A DNA stretch of 64,000 nt. It comes from Rosa chinensis (taxonomy: Eukaryota > Streptophyta > Magnoliopsida > Rosales > Rosaceae). Shown piece after piece: positions 1-11,780 of the stretch (the stretch's first letter is position 1; each line of letters opens with the position of its first letter). Made by a program: the position numbers and the translations under genes. The stretch covers positions 3,772,501-3,836,500 of the forward strand of contig NC_037092.1 of assembly GCF_002994745.2 (NCBI RefSeq), given 5' to 3'. The notes beneath the pieces were generated by a model that was not told the DNA's origin, ran no database searches, and saw only the letters and a program-made list of their open reading frames with translations.

Positions 1-1277
1 CTTTCTTTTCGAGTGCTTATTGATAAATTCAGAATTTCATGGCTGTATTTGCAAAACCTCATCATTCTTTTGAAAATTCAATGATCATGTGCCATAGATT
101 TTAATGGACTAGAGAGTACTAGAACTCGGCTGTTGTGACTGTCAAAACTTGTATGCCATAATATGCACTGATCCTGGATAGGATAGAAGGCATTAGGGTA
201 ACCACCAAAGCCAAACAAGCATGTGTCCCCAATTGTGCCCGTCGTGGGACTCCTTAGAATGAACCCCTTTGAGCCTACGTTGAAAACCTTTGTTTCATCA
301 CCCTCACTACCCTACCATGAGCTTAGTACAGGATATCTCTACCCTTGTCTTAAGGACTTAGTAGAGCATGACATAGTATGTAGGGGTGACGATGAAAGAC
401 AAGTGTGGGGTGGGGAAAATCCAAGAAAAAAAAAATTTTGCCTTGAAAAAAAAAAGAAAGAAAGAAAGAAAAGCGGCAAAAGAGAAGAAAAATTGAAAAG
501 AAAACTCTTGGGAAAATGTTGAAGTGTGGTTTTGGACTTGCAAATTTGTAGAAGGCTCAAAGTTGAAAATTATGCCTTTGTCCATTCCCATGTTGGTTAG
601 AGCGAAGGTTTGGCCCAAAACAATGATATTTGGTCTACAAAAATGATGACATAAAGTGGTCCTTATATGCTCTGCTAGGTCCTTAGGATTTTTTGTATCC
701 TTAATCTTCATTTCGAAAACCCTAGCTTTGCCCCATTACAACCTGTTTTAAGTGCTGACTTGATCCTTGAGATGGGCAGTCTTTGGTTAGTGGAGTCAGT
801 TACGCAGTCGAGCTTATGGTTTAGGTCCATTTGTGCACTTAGTCATTTCATGAGGTCTTTAAAAATTCTTCACAAAATGTGTTTATTGATGAAATATGCA
901 AGCTATTTGTTGCCTTACAATTTGTTCTCTTGCATATACTTGAGTGTGAAGCTTTTAAGCATAGCCATTTCTGAGAGAAAAATCGAGAGTATGCCCTGTG
1001 AGTTTGGATTGGACTTGTTCGAAACATGCTATCATTCACTGTATAACTTAAGTTCTCCATATCTTGCTTAGTCATATGAATGTCACAGGTTTATTAACCA
1101 TGAAATTATCTTTGTGATTTTGATTAAGTGTTTAAAGCCATGAGTTTGGAGTCTCTGAGACAACAGTTAGGAGCAATAGAGTCATTTACTTACTTTTTGT
1201 CAAGTCTTTGTTCTGTTTTGGATTTTTTTTTGTTTTGTTTTGCTAAGGGACTAGCAAAAGCTAAGTGTGGGGGAATT
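1..1277 (+). mobile_element. 3' internal region of a Gypsy-type LTR retrotransposon
   Basis: This stretch lies directly upstream of a polypurine tract and an LTR, so it is read as the non-coding 3' end of the internal domain. Only short, unconvincing ORFs are present, with no reverse transcriptase, integrase or gag motif. The coding part and the 5' LTR would lie before the window. The assignment rests on position and on the tract at 1263-1277, not on protein similarity. Confidence 0.5.
1263..1277 (+). other. Polypurine tract next to 3' LTR
   Basis: A purine-rich run (aagtgtgggggaa) ends just before the TGATAGGC start of the LTR. This is the expected position of the plus-strand primer of an LTR retrotransposon, and it shows that the LTR at 1278 is a 3' LTR. 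Confidence 0.65.
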
Positions 1278-3433
1278 TGATAGGCGCATTTTAATGTGAT
1301 ATTTTAAATGTTAATTCCTCACATTTTGCTTAGTTATTCCTTAACGAATCGATTTTTAACTTAATTTCTATTTTTAGGTACATTGGAGTAGATGAAGAAG
1401 AAATGAGTGTTACGTCCATAATTACCTAGAAATGATGGAGAAGAATGAAAATGCACTAAAAAGTCAACCTTGAATATTTTCTTACTCCGGCTAGGAGAAT
1501 CAGAGCCAAGCAAGGAAGAAGGAGCGGCCACCTGACCAAATGAACTCGAAATGAGCTGAAACTCTCCAGATCCATTCTAGACACCCAAAGGATCATTTCT
1601 TATGAAGAGTACCAGAGAAAAATATGAGTGGAAGGCCTTCAAACAATCAGCCCAATTTTCTACAGAAGCAAAACCGGAAAACTGGACCTGTAAGAGGTCC
1701 AGCAGCATTTCCGGCCCAACCACATGGAATAAAGCTCTGAAAATTTGTCAGCATGATCTACACTCATAGTGGAACATTTTTTATGAAGAAGTCGAAGGCT
1801 CATTCTGAATTTTTGATGGAGAAATAATTGAAGGAATAAAGGGGAAGAAACTGACCTGAAAACAGCTCAACACCACATATTCATGTTTCCCACCCATATG
1901 AAGAAAGCATTTCTTTTTCCTTGGATACATTTTTTCTACCCTAAAAGATCATCATCACTTCCACATTTCTTCACCTTCATGCTTTGCTTTCATCATTACC
2001 TCATCTTTTACATATTTTACAAACCACTTTCATACTCCACTTTCATTATTTTTCTTCATCTCATCATTTCACTCTTCTTTTTCTTCCCTATTTAAACACA
2101 TTCTCCTCTCACTCTCAATCACCAATTCCTTCATCCATTTCATCTTCTTGTCTCACCATTTCCTCTCCATTTTCCTTAGTGACCAATTCCTTCATCCATT
2201 TCATCTTCTTGTCTCACCATTTCCTCTCCATTTTCCTTAGTGACCAATTCCTTCATCCATTTCATCTTCTTGTCTCACCATTTCCTCTCCATTTTCCTTA
2301 GTGACCAATTCCTTCACCCATTCCATCTTCTTTATCTCTCCATTTCCTCTCCATATTTCTTCTCCATTCTCTAGTTTTTAGTTTCTGCATTTTTAAGCAA
2401 AGAGAAGAAGAGAAGAAGAAGCCATGAAGCCTCCTAGCCGTCATCATCCACCTTGTGCCGTGATAGTGAAGTCTTGCTTTAAAGATTCAAGATCAACGTC
2501 TCAAGCTCTTCATCATCCACTCCCTTCATGGTGTAATTCTATCTTTTTCCTTGTAATTTCTTTTGGTTTTCTTTGTTTAGATTTGTAGAACTATGAATTC
2601 TAGTTAACAAATAATGTTAAGGGCAAAGTTTAAAGCCCGTTTATATGTTTTGAGATAAAGTTGTGATTTCTATATGTTGATTTTTATGTTGCTTATGTGG
2701 GTTTGTTTAATTAAATTTGCATGATAGAAAACTTTTGTATTTTAATCTTATGTGGTTGCAAACACTTAGGGTTTTGATATAATTGGTGCTAGGTTTAAGA
2801 ACATGAAATCGACTTTTCGTTTTGTGTAAACTTGAATCAAAGTAGTAAAGGTTTTGTGCAAAGACCGAATTTAATTAAAGAGGATTGCAATTAGGTGGAC
2901 TTTTCCATACTAAGTTGTACACTTGAGTTGATAGCCTTTCTCTATGTCTAATGCGTTGAACATGTCATGATTGACTAGCTTTCTAGGGCTTGATTGCATG
3001 TTTGATAGGATTAATCTAGGTGCTTTCGCTTAGATTAATTAGCATTGAAAAGTAAAATATGGGAAATCATTTGCTTTCGAATGTTTCACATGATCAACTC
3101 CTCTCTCATGACATTTAAAATCAACTATATGAATTGTAATTGGATTTCTTGCATATGGATGTGGTTTTGATCCACCCTTGTATATATGTTTTTACATTTT
3201 CTTTATTTTATTTATCTTAATTTTCAATTCTATAATTCTTAAACCCCCCTCCCTTTTTATTTTGTTACTTGTATATATTTATATTCTTTATTTTATTTTT
3301 GTAAATAATACTTTTCTTTATTTGTTTCACAATTACAAGTGTACCCTCAATCCCCGGATAGAACGATCCCTATTTGCTTATACTACTAACGATATTTTCA
3401 GGGTTAAATTGCGCGCTTGCTTTTAGCGCATCA
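1278..3433 (+). mobile_element. 3' LTR of a Gypsy-type retrotransposon (about 2.16 kb)
   Basis: The LTR begins TGATAGGCGC after the polypurine tract and ends GCGCATCA, giving imperfect TG...CA terminal inverted repeats. A TATA-like CTATTTAAA lies near 2087, and a 61-bp tandem repeat follows it. The length and the position of the purine tract fit plant Ty3/Gypsy elements of the TAT/Athila kind, but the lineage is inferred because no pol domain is in the window. No target duplication can be checked because the 5' end is outside. Confidence 0.6.
2121..2365 (+). repeat. 61-bp tandem repeat, about four copies, in the LTR
   Basis: The unit starting accaattcc begins at 2121, 2182, 2243 and 2304, an exact period of 61 bp. 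The first three copies are almost identical and the fourth is diverged. The unit is pyrimidine-rich and lies just after the TATA-like box, so it would fall in the 5' leader of the element's transcript. Confidence 0.85.
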
Positions 3434-4123
3434 CCCTCGCAACCTGACAAGCGCCATAGCGAGTTGAGCGCCATAGGCAACCGCCACATATTAGGGCAAA
3501 TTTTCCCAAATGCGAGATCAAACTTGCAAACCAAAATTTGGAGATTTGGCAGAAGGGGAAACGTCACTCCCTGGTGGAAGATGACCTCGTGCATGACAAC
3601 ATACCAGCTGGCAGAATGGAAGTCTTCTCATCAGTGGTTGGCGGGCGCAACTTCATCACTCCGGGCAGGCGGAACACCCGCTTCAGACAGTTTATGGCGG
3701 ACACAGTCATCGGCCTTCCCGCTTCATCAATTGCGGTACCGTCACGTAAAACCCAGGCGGACTCTATTTCTTCGCCGCCAGCCTCTCCCCCTCCAGCAGA
3801 ACCGCTAGCAGTGCTATTGCTCGCTAGCCTCTCCTCGCGCCTATTACGAGCGGCAACATCCTCCCTTACTCAAGAGCTCTCTGGACGCCCGGCATGACCC
3901 ATTGCTACTTCTCAATGTATGGTCTGTAGTGGCTCGATATCTAGCGGAGCGGACAGTAAGGTTCCTGCATGGGCAGACGGACGCAACGAGTCAATAAATA
4001 TCCTATCCGCCACAATGAGGGACACGTCAGACCCGGAATCCTCACTGCTCGAGATCTCTAAGACGCCATCACAAACCCTAAAACCCAAACCAATCAGTTC
4101 CAACAAGATCAATCCAACGAACC
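3434..4123. other. Unassigned GC-richer stretch between two retroelements
   Basis: It lies between the LTR end and the poly(T) of the minus-strand LINE. It is richer in G+C than its surroundings and contains overlapping open frames (3374-3808 and 3538-3897, plus). Their products show no motif I recognise and overlap each other, so I call no gene. Confidence 0.3.
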
Positions 4124-4137
4124 TTTTTTTTTTTTTT
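4124..4137 (-). other. Poly(A) tail of the LINE (T run on plus)
   Basis: Fourteen T on the plus strand directly follow the 3' end of the RNase H-domain reading frame on the minus strand, as expected for a reverse-transcribed poly(A) tail. Confidence 0.8.
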
Positions 4138-7100
4138 GGAGAAAGGAATTGCATAATATATTAAGCAACTTAGATACAAACATCAGCAGTCAATACATCG
4201 GAGAGCCATTGTGGCCCTTCCTCTACCCAAACTTGAAATGCAGGAAACAACGCTTTCCTAGCTAACATATGCGCTGCCTGATTATATTTCCTAGGGCAAT
4301 ATGTACAAACAACTGAATTTAATAGGTGAAACATAGTCTTCATCTCTTCTACAAGACAACTTTCTATAGATAAATCAACTTCATCTCTCTTAAGGTCAGA
4401 AATCATAGACAAAGCATCAGACTCAAGAATAATGTTAAAGGATTGAAAACCTGCCTGAGAGATCACCTGAAGTCCTAACGCTGCAGCATACAGTTCAGTC
4501 GCCTTTGCACCAAAACGCCCGACCATTCCTTCAGAGATTGCCAACAACAAATCACCATTTTCATCCCTTAAAATAGCACCAAGACCTCTCATGCCCGTAT
4601 CAACATTCACACCACCATCAACATTCAGTTTTAGAAAAGGAAACTGAGGTTTTAGCCATTTTTCACCATAAGCCACCATATGAACTAATATTGAGAATAC
4701 CACTGTAGCAGAAAGAAAATCAGCAAGAGAAGAGACAACTTGGGATAACAGAGTGTTAGCAATTATGAACTTTTGCTGAAAAATCTCTTCATTCCTGGCT
4801 TGCCAAATGCGATGGCATAAGCACACCACAAGAGCAATTTCTGATTTGGATAAAACAGAAACTATGTGTTGAAACAGATCCTTAAAAGAGCCTTGCTTCC
4901 AACGACCAACTACACTACGAAAAGGAAAGAGTTGCTAGACCTCCTTGGCCTTAGGACAAGACCATAGAGCATGCAGTGTGGTCTCAGGAAATAAATTGCA
5001 GCGAGCACAAATTGGAGTTAAAAGCAGATGTCACCTATGAAGGTGAAAAGCACAAGGCAGAATACCAATTAGAGCTTGCCAAAAGAAAATGCTTGCTCCT
5101 GTGAGGTAGAGCTGCCTTCACCACCACTCTGTAGATCTCTTTTCTGCAATATAAGCTTATAACCACTCTTCACTGAGTAAAAACCATTCTTGGTATAATG
5201 CCAACACAACCTATCTAGAACCGGAGAAGGAGATAAAGGAATGGACAAAATTGCCACAATCTCTGAATCCCAAAAGGTATTGACAATTATTTCATAATTC
5301 CAACAACCATCAGCACCTATTAGACAAGAAACTGGAGCATTGAACTATATACCTGGTGGGGACTGGATGCGAAAAGAATGAGGTAAGGGTAACCAAGCAT
5401 CCCTGTAAATTGAAATTAAGCTGCCATCCCCAACCCTCCATCTTAGGCCAGAAGTAAGAAGTTCCCTTCCCTAAAGAATGGACCTCCAAATGTATGAAGA
5501 TGATCTGCCAACAGGTGTATTGAGGAATGAGGAGTATGGGTAATATCTGCTTTTATAAACTCGAGCAACTAAAGAATTTGGGTTTGAAAGCAGCCTCCAT
5601 GCTTGTTTAGCTAACAAAGCTTGATTAAAATCCACAAAATCTCGAAAGCCCAAACCGCCTTGTAACTTACTCCGACAAAGTTTAGAACACGATAACCAAT
5701 GAATCCCTTTCTTGCCCTTTTTTCTTCCTCACTAGAACCTCGTTGAAAGACCTAACAAATCATGACGAAAATAAATAGGCAGCCGAAAGACAGTCATTGA
5801 GTATGAGGGGATTGCCTGAACAACAGACTTCAGTAAAATCTCCTTCCCTGCCTGAGATAAAAGTTTTTCCTTCCAACCAGAGACCTTATACCAAACTTTA
5901 TCCCGTACAGACTTAAATAAACATCGTTTGGTTCTCCCTGCCAAGGTTGGTAAGCCCAGATATTTCTCATGGCAATCTACCACTGGAATTCCCAAGAAGG
6001 AGCTGATGAAGTCTATATACTCTGGTGAAATATTAGGACTGAAAGAGATTGCCGACTTTTGGAAGTTTATCTTCTGGCCAAATACTTCTTCATAAATAGT
6101 AATAGGAGGCTGTCATCAACATGAAAGAGATGAGAAATTGTTAAAGCAGAAGCTGATATTTGTAACCCAAACAACAGACCTGAGCCCTCAGCAAATCGTA
6201 GCAAGCTGGAGAAACCCTCAGCTATAAATAAGAAGAGATAAGGAGATAGAGGGCACCATTGTCGAATTCCTCTAGTAGGGACAAAGTGACCAAGAGGGTT
6301 TCCATTCCACAACACCGAAAAGGAAGCCATTGTGACACAGCCCATTATCCTACGAACCCACTCTAGATGAAATCCCAATTGTAACATCATTTCTTCCAAA
6401 AAACACCACTCCACTCTATCATAAGTCTTTGCCATATCCAACTTCAAGGCAATAGCTCTAAGGTCAACATCCTTTAAACGCTTGAAAAAGTGTGTTGCTT
6501 CGAAGCCCACCATAACATCATCCAGGATGTTTCTTTTTGGAACAAAAGCATATTGAGAAGGGTAAATTACTGATGCCAGCACCTTCTTTAAACGGTTTGC
6601 AAAGGTTTTTGAAATCAGCTTATAAATCACATTGCAAAGGGTAATTGGTCTGAAATCTACGACTGTCAACGGCGTAGCTACTTTTGGAATTAGTGCAAGG
6701 AGTGTGTGATTGAAATCTTGATTGTTGGCCACTCAGTTCAACACTTGTAGACGTATAGTAGAGATTTCAGCCCCAACAATGTGCCAATGCCTCTGGTAAA
6801 ATAATGCCAACATACCATCCACCCTTGGTGATTTTGAAGGCTCCATGTGAAACAAAGTGGACTCTAATTCAGGTCTCTCGAACGGCTGTAAAAGCATAAT
6901 ATTTTGGGCCCTGCTGACTAGTTTTGGAACATAAGACAAAACCCTCTCCATACCAGTACCACTGGATTTTGTAAAGAGACCAGAAAAATAAGCGCAGAAC
7001 AAATTCCCAATAACATCTGAGTCCATTTTCCAGACAGCCTGAGAATCATAAAGACCATGGACAACATTGTTTCGCTATCTACAAGATGGCTGTTGAAAAT

Positions 7101-9856
7101 ATCGAGTATTGCGGTCGCCAAACTTCAGCCAAGTAGACCTCGATCTCTGTCTCCACATTATCTCTTCCTTGTCTTGTAATTCTGTCAGTTCATTTTCTAG
7201 CTGAGAAGTCTGCAACAAGGAAAGAGGGTCTGGATCATGAGCATGTCTTACTTCAAGTCGGCGCTGAACCTATCTAATTTGAAACCTTATACTCCCAAAC
7301 TCAGTATGACTCCAAACTGAAAGAGAATGAGCACAATCAGATAAACAGTCAACCCCATGATGTTCAGAAGCCACAGAAGCACGCCAACTCTGTTCAATAA
7401 TTCTCTGACAGTTTTCATCTGAATGCCACATTTCCTCAAAATGAAAACGACGTCTCTTCTTAGAATTAGCAGCAACCCATTGAATCTCTGTTAAGATTCC
7501 AAACAGAAGGGGTCGGTGATTAGGGACCTTACTGACTAGGTGGTGACAGGAAATATGAGGATATAGAGCCACGAATTCAACATTGGCTAAACCCCGATCA
7601 ATCCGTTCCTCGACAAAGCCTTCATCATCACGGCCATTGTTCCATGTGAAGGGATAGCCTTCAAAAGGAATTGAGGATAGGCCACATTCCTCAAGCACTG
7701 CACAAAACCTCAAGATTTTCCCAATTGGTCTCGCTCTACATCCCCTCTTCTCTTCCAAAGCTAGCACCTCATTGAAATCACCAAATACAAACCAACCTGC
7801 AGTGACGGTAGCATAGATCATTCGAAGCAATTCCTATGAGTGAGAACGAAGGTGTGTTGATGGATGACCATAGAAACCTGTAATACGGTACTGAACATTT
7901 TCCAGAGACATCGCCACACCATCTATATGTCCTGCGGAAGAGTTAATGATATGAACATTGTAACGTCCCGTACCTCAATTTACCAGTTTACTAGTCATTT
8001 GGACGGTAAACGACAATTACTTTCACTTTTTACTTTGTTTCGATACTTTTAGTGGCCCTAAAAGTTGACTTTTTGTTCGGGTCAAAATTTGAGAAAATGT
8101 TCTTCATGAAAGTTGTAGAAAACGTTAAACCGAGCGCGTGCATATGTGGTGCGTAAAAATTGGAGTTCGTATGCGAAAGTTATAAGCGAAAGATTAAAGT
8201 TACTGTTTACGGTTACTGTTCATAGTAAGTTTCTATAAATAGCTGAGTTACTGTGGTAAGTTTTCATTTTTGGAAACCTACCCGGCTCTTTCTCTCTCCT
8301 CTCCCCCGATCCTTTCTTCCCTTCTGTCCGGTTTCTTCTTCCTCCGATATCTCCCTTCTCCGGCCGACCCACGACAGAATCTGGGCACCGGCAAGCTCGT
8401 CTCCTCCCCCTTGTCATGCCTGTGGTGGTGTTTTGCGGCGGCTCGACCGGAGGAGCTCGGAATTGAGCCACGAAGATTACGGTAGCCGAACGGAGGTTTC
8501 ATCGATTTCCGGCGATTCCGGCCTCCAAACTGGCGTCAAAGGATCGGTTTTTGCCAAGGATCATTTCGCCCCTATCCTCGAGTGAAGATTTTCAGTGTGG
8601 AGGTCGAATCGAAGATTTCAAATCCTAGGGTTCTTGGGATTTTCTGGAAAAATTTCACCGGCCGGTTGCGACTGTTTAAAGGTAAAATTGGGTTGTGTTG
8701 TAGTTGAGAAAATCGATCAGTGTGTTGAGTAGGTGCTGTTGTCAAAATATGGTGGCCATCGGAGGTAGTGGCCGCCGGCGCGTGGGGCCCACGCGCTGCC
8801 ACTGTTGGCGGCGCGTGGAGGCATGTTGGGCTGTGTTTTAATTCCAGTTTTTTGCCCATTAAATCCTATAAATATTGTAGAGCTTGTATATGAAATTTGG
8901 TGAATTTTGGAGAAGCTTGGAATTAATTATGAATTTTTGAAGTTTAGGGTTTCGATTATCGAATTACGAGAACCCGGCCGTCGGATATCTCTCGGTTCTG
9001 CCTTGGAAGCTTTAAATTAACGAATTGGTATTAGTAGTATAATTTGGGTTGCATCCGAGGAGAAGTGGAGATGTTATTATAAGGAATGGATTTGAGGAAT
9101 TGTATTAATTTGTGGAATAACTATTCACGGAATATATTATGTACAGGGTGACGTACCGAGCGATTGCTCGACGAAGGAACTCATATGCGTGATCACCGGA
9201 ATAGTACTGTGAGTGGACTTTTGTTTTAAGTAATGATGCATGCATTTATTTTCTTGAATTAATGCTTTATTTAATTAACATATTACTTTCCGAGCATATG
9301 AATTGATTTCGGAATTTGATTTCGATTTATCTCGTGGATTTGCTTTCAATAATGATTTTCATGAAGTATTTATGATTTATACCGGTTGTGAATTTCGGAT
9401 ATTAATTTGTTATGCTCGGATTCGAATTTATAATTGATGTTGATTTTCGACGAATTATTTCCGAGGTGATTTCCGGAATTATGCTATTTATATTATAGGA
9501 TTAAATATTTATATTTGTCGATTTGGGATTTTTAAGAGATTTTCGAAATGAGATTTCGATGGAGTTAGTCTTCATATTTATTTATTTTTCGACTTTCGGT
9601 TTTGGCATTGGGAATGCCTTAATGATGATTTCGAGATTTTCTAGAATATTATCGGAAATGGGATTTCCTAAAGAAATTATAATGATTTATTAATTCTCGC
9701 CCATTTGTTTATGATTTCGAGACTATTTTGGCGTGCGGGGTCACGTCGTTGAATACATGGATTTTATCTTGAGAGATTTTGGAGAAGCCTTATGGATTTA
9801 CGGATTTACTGCTTTTCGATGGTTTCTCCTCATCATACGCGGGTCATGTGATTAGG

Positions 9857-10081
9857 TCTCCTCCTCACCGACTTTGTGTTGGTGAGTGGCAGTTGAGGTA
9901 GCTTATTCTCCTCCTCACTTACTTTGTGTTGGTGAGTGGCAGTAGAGGTGACGTATTCTCCTCCTCACATGGGTGGCAGTCGAGGTAATGTTCTCCTCCT
10001 CACACAATCTATGTGTGAGTGGAAGTCGAGGTTATTAGCTCTCCTCCTCGCACAATCTATGTGTGAGTGGCAGTCGAGGGT
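9857..10081 (+). repeat. Five tandem hairpin-forming units in the solo LTR
   Basis: Units starting tctcctcctcac (or -cg) begin at 9857, 9907, 9957, 9992 and 10040. Four of them contain an inverted repeat: CTCACC...GGTGAG (9864-9886), CTCAC...GTGAG (9914-9936), CTCACACA...TGTGTGAG (9999-10019) and a near-copy (about 10048-10068). The third unit is shortened and lacks the stem. Each stem is followed by gtggcagt-gaggt. Confidence 0.85.
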
Positions 10082-10147
10082 AGGTAGAGCTTGGGAGGCT
10101 CCATTACCCGTATGGTGATATTTCTTCCCCATATCCTATCATTACTT

Positions 10148-10259
10148 GACTAGCGGGGCCTAGTCTGATTTCCGTTTAACCAGCGGGGCTGGTCTTATTC
10201 TGTTGAGTATCGGAGTTTCCATCCTTCCTTTCAGTTGTTTAGGACTAGCGGGGCTAGTC
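10148..10259 (+). repeat. Three short hairpins with a common GGGG loop core and different stems
   Basis: GACTAGCGGGGCCTAGTC (10148-10165), ACCAGCGGGGCTGGT (10179-10193) and GACTAGCGGGGCTAGTC (10243-10259) each fold on a GCGGGGC centre. The stems change on both sides together (GACTAG/CTAGTC against ACCAG/CTGGT), which keeps pairing. No function is known to me. Confidence 0.8.
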
Positions 10260-11780
10260 GGTTTTCTTGAGCGGAACTCATTTTGTTTCGTTTTCCTAAA
10301 TTAGTGCATGCATCGGGAGATTTTTTAATAAATTAAATGTGGGAAAGTATAAAATCTCTTTTGTTTAAAATTGCTTATTTTTGTCCACTCACACTAACGT
10401 GTTTTCAATACTTTCCCCTGGGCCCTTCGGTTTCAAATGCCTAGTTTGCAGGCGAATTAGTGAGGTCGGGCGTACACGGAGTTGAGGCATAGTCAACAGC
10501 ATGGCTTCCGCGTTTGCCTTTGAGTTAGGTTGTCCTTATTTACCTTTCTATTAGAATTGCTCTGATTACCTATGGGATTTATGTTTTTCAAGTTGAGGTT
10601 TGTGTTTTGTGAATTGGAGATTGATGTTGAGTTGGGGAGCAGGGTGGCTCCAGAAGTATAAGGATGATTTGATTTAGAAATGTAAATGCTTTCTACAGGT
10701 TTTGGGTAGCCCATTTTAGGGGAAGTTCCGCCAAATTTTTGATAGAATTTCTTCTAAGGTGGGCCCCGCAGAGCCACTTTGGATTTCAGGGTGAAATCCG
10801 AGGCGGGTCTTGTCAAACATGTCAGTCTGTCTTCCAAAGTAATAACAACCCACCACCCCCATTTGCATCCCTACCAACAGCAAAGCAAGAACAGTGCAGG
10901 TCATTACAGACATCCTCCATTTGTTTCACCTCCAAATTAGTTTCCATAATAAAAGAAATATTTTGTTTATAATCCCTCAGAAAATTTCCAAGGGCCCGGC
11001 GTGCTCCCGGTCTTGCCAAACCATGGACATTCCAACTGAACACTCTCATTTGTGCTGGGTTGAGCGAGATCGCCCAACCGAACTACCTTCACTGACCTTC
11101 TTTGACTTAGAATCTAGAGAAGAATCACCTGTTTGAGAACGCCGTAATGGATGGCGTCGAAGCCTATCCACCGATTTCTTTTCCTTTCGACCCAAATCAG
11201 GATGGGAGAGTGGGGTAGAAGAAACTTTCCCACAAAGTCCAAAATCACCCACCTCTTTCTCTACAATTGTTAGGGCAGAGCACTTCAAAATAGGAATATC
11301 AACCAAATTTCCAGAAACAACGGGCGGAGAAATTGGATGATGGGAAGGATGATTTGGAGTGCTAGTGATTTGAACAGAGGGTACGTTAGGATAAGATTCA
11401 CCAACCGTTTGAACCAGTGGTAAAGGATTAAAGTCAACAGGACAAGTAGGAAGAATGAAAGGTTTGTCAAAGGTTGGGCTCAAGGTAGATGGGTCTGGAG
11501 AAGCCCATTTAGGAAGGAAAAGTGGGCAGGTGCAACTGTCTTTGACCAAGTAGTCAATAACCGCCTGTGATCTCAATTTGGTAACTGCTTTAGAACTTCC
11601 CGGTTCGTTAGTAAACCGGTCAGGTGGGAGAGATGAACTGCCGACGGCCGAACCAATCGGTGAAGCCAAGTTAACTGAGTGGTTTTCCGATGAAGATCTA
11701 GGAAATTTCCTTGGTGGTGGTACATTGTCCACCTCCTTCAACTTGTCCTTGAAAAGAAAATCTTCAGCATTCTTTGGATG

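Larger units (their letters stand above)
7959..10815 (+). mobile_element. Solo LTR, family A copy 1 (2857 bp), inside the LINE
   Basis: It starts TGTAACGTCCCG and ends CTTGTCA, with a 5-bp target duplication, and has no internal coding region. These are the marks of a solo LTR left by recombination between two LTRs. The large size and the TGT-ACGTCCCG start resemble plant Ty3/Gypsy (chromovirus-type) LTRs; lineage is inference. A G-rich pyrimidine leader segment (8280-8900) and a block of repeats and hairpins (9857-10259) lie inside. A second copy of the same family is at 49199-53580. No gene is called in it. Confidence 0.85.
7954..10820. repeat. 5-bp target-site duplication AACAT around the solo LTR
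   Basis: AACAT is present at 7954-7958 and again at 10816-10820, immediately outside the TG and CA ends of the LTR. Removing the LTR and one copy reconnects the LINE endonuclease frame. Confidence 0.9.
4170..11049 (-). pseudogene. LINE ORF2 (endonuclease, reverse transcriptase, RNase H), broken
   Basis: The start is MRVFSWNVHGLARPG at 11049, the apurinic-type endonuclease N-terminus. Its ATG overlaps the ORF1 stop (ATGA). The frame reaches GGGGLLLLWKTD, is cut by the solo LTR, and resumes after it with HIDGVAMSLENVQYRITGFY and FGDFNEVL. Reverse transcriptase segments follow (LIPKVATPLTVVDFRPITLC, FVPKRNILDDVMVGFEATHF, RGIRQWCPLSPYLF). The catalytic FADD-type motif is changed to FHVDDSLL. Near 4170-4829 the RNase H-like domain reads LKLNVDGGVN...GLGAILRDENGD...LESDALSMI. 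Several in-frame stops and frameshifts separate these pieces, so no working protein is made. Confidence 0.85.

Noticed and set aside
1..1277. Possible env-like or antisense ORF in the retroelement 3' region
   Set aside because: Frames are short, without membrane pattern or similarity to known pol or env-like proteins.
3374..3897. Two plus-strand ORFs of 144 and 119 aa
   Set aside because: They overlap in different frames, start partly inside the LTR, and show no family motif.
8253..8859. Overlapping open frames on both strands in a GC-rich part of the first solo LTR
   Set aside because: They lie inside a bounded LTR, overlap one another, and the homologous part of the second copy (49450-49970) does not keep the same frames.
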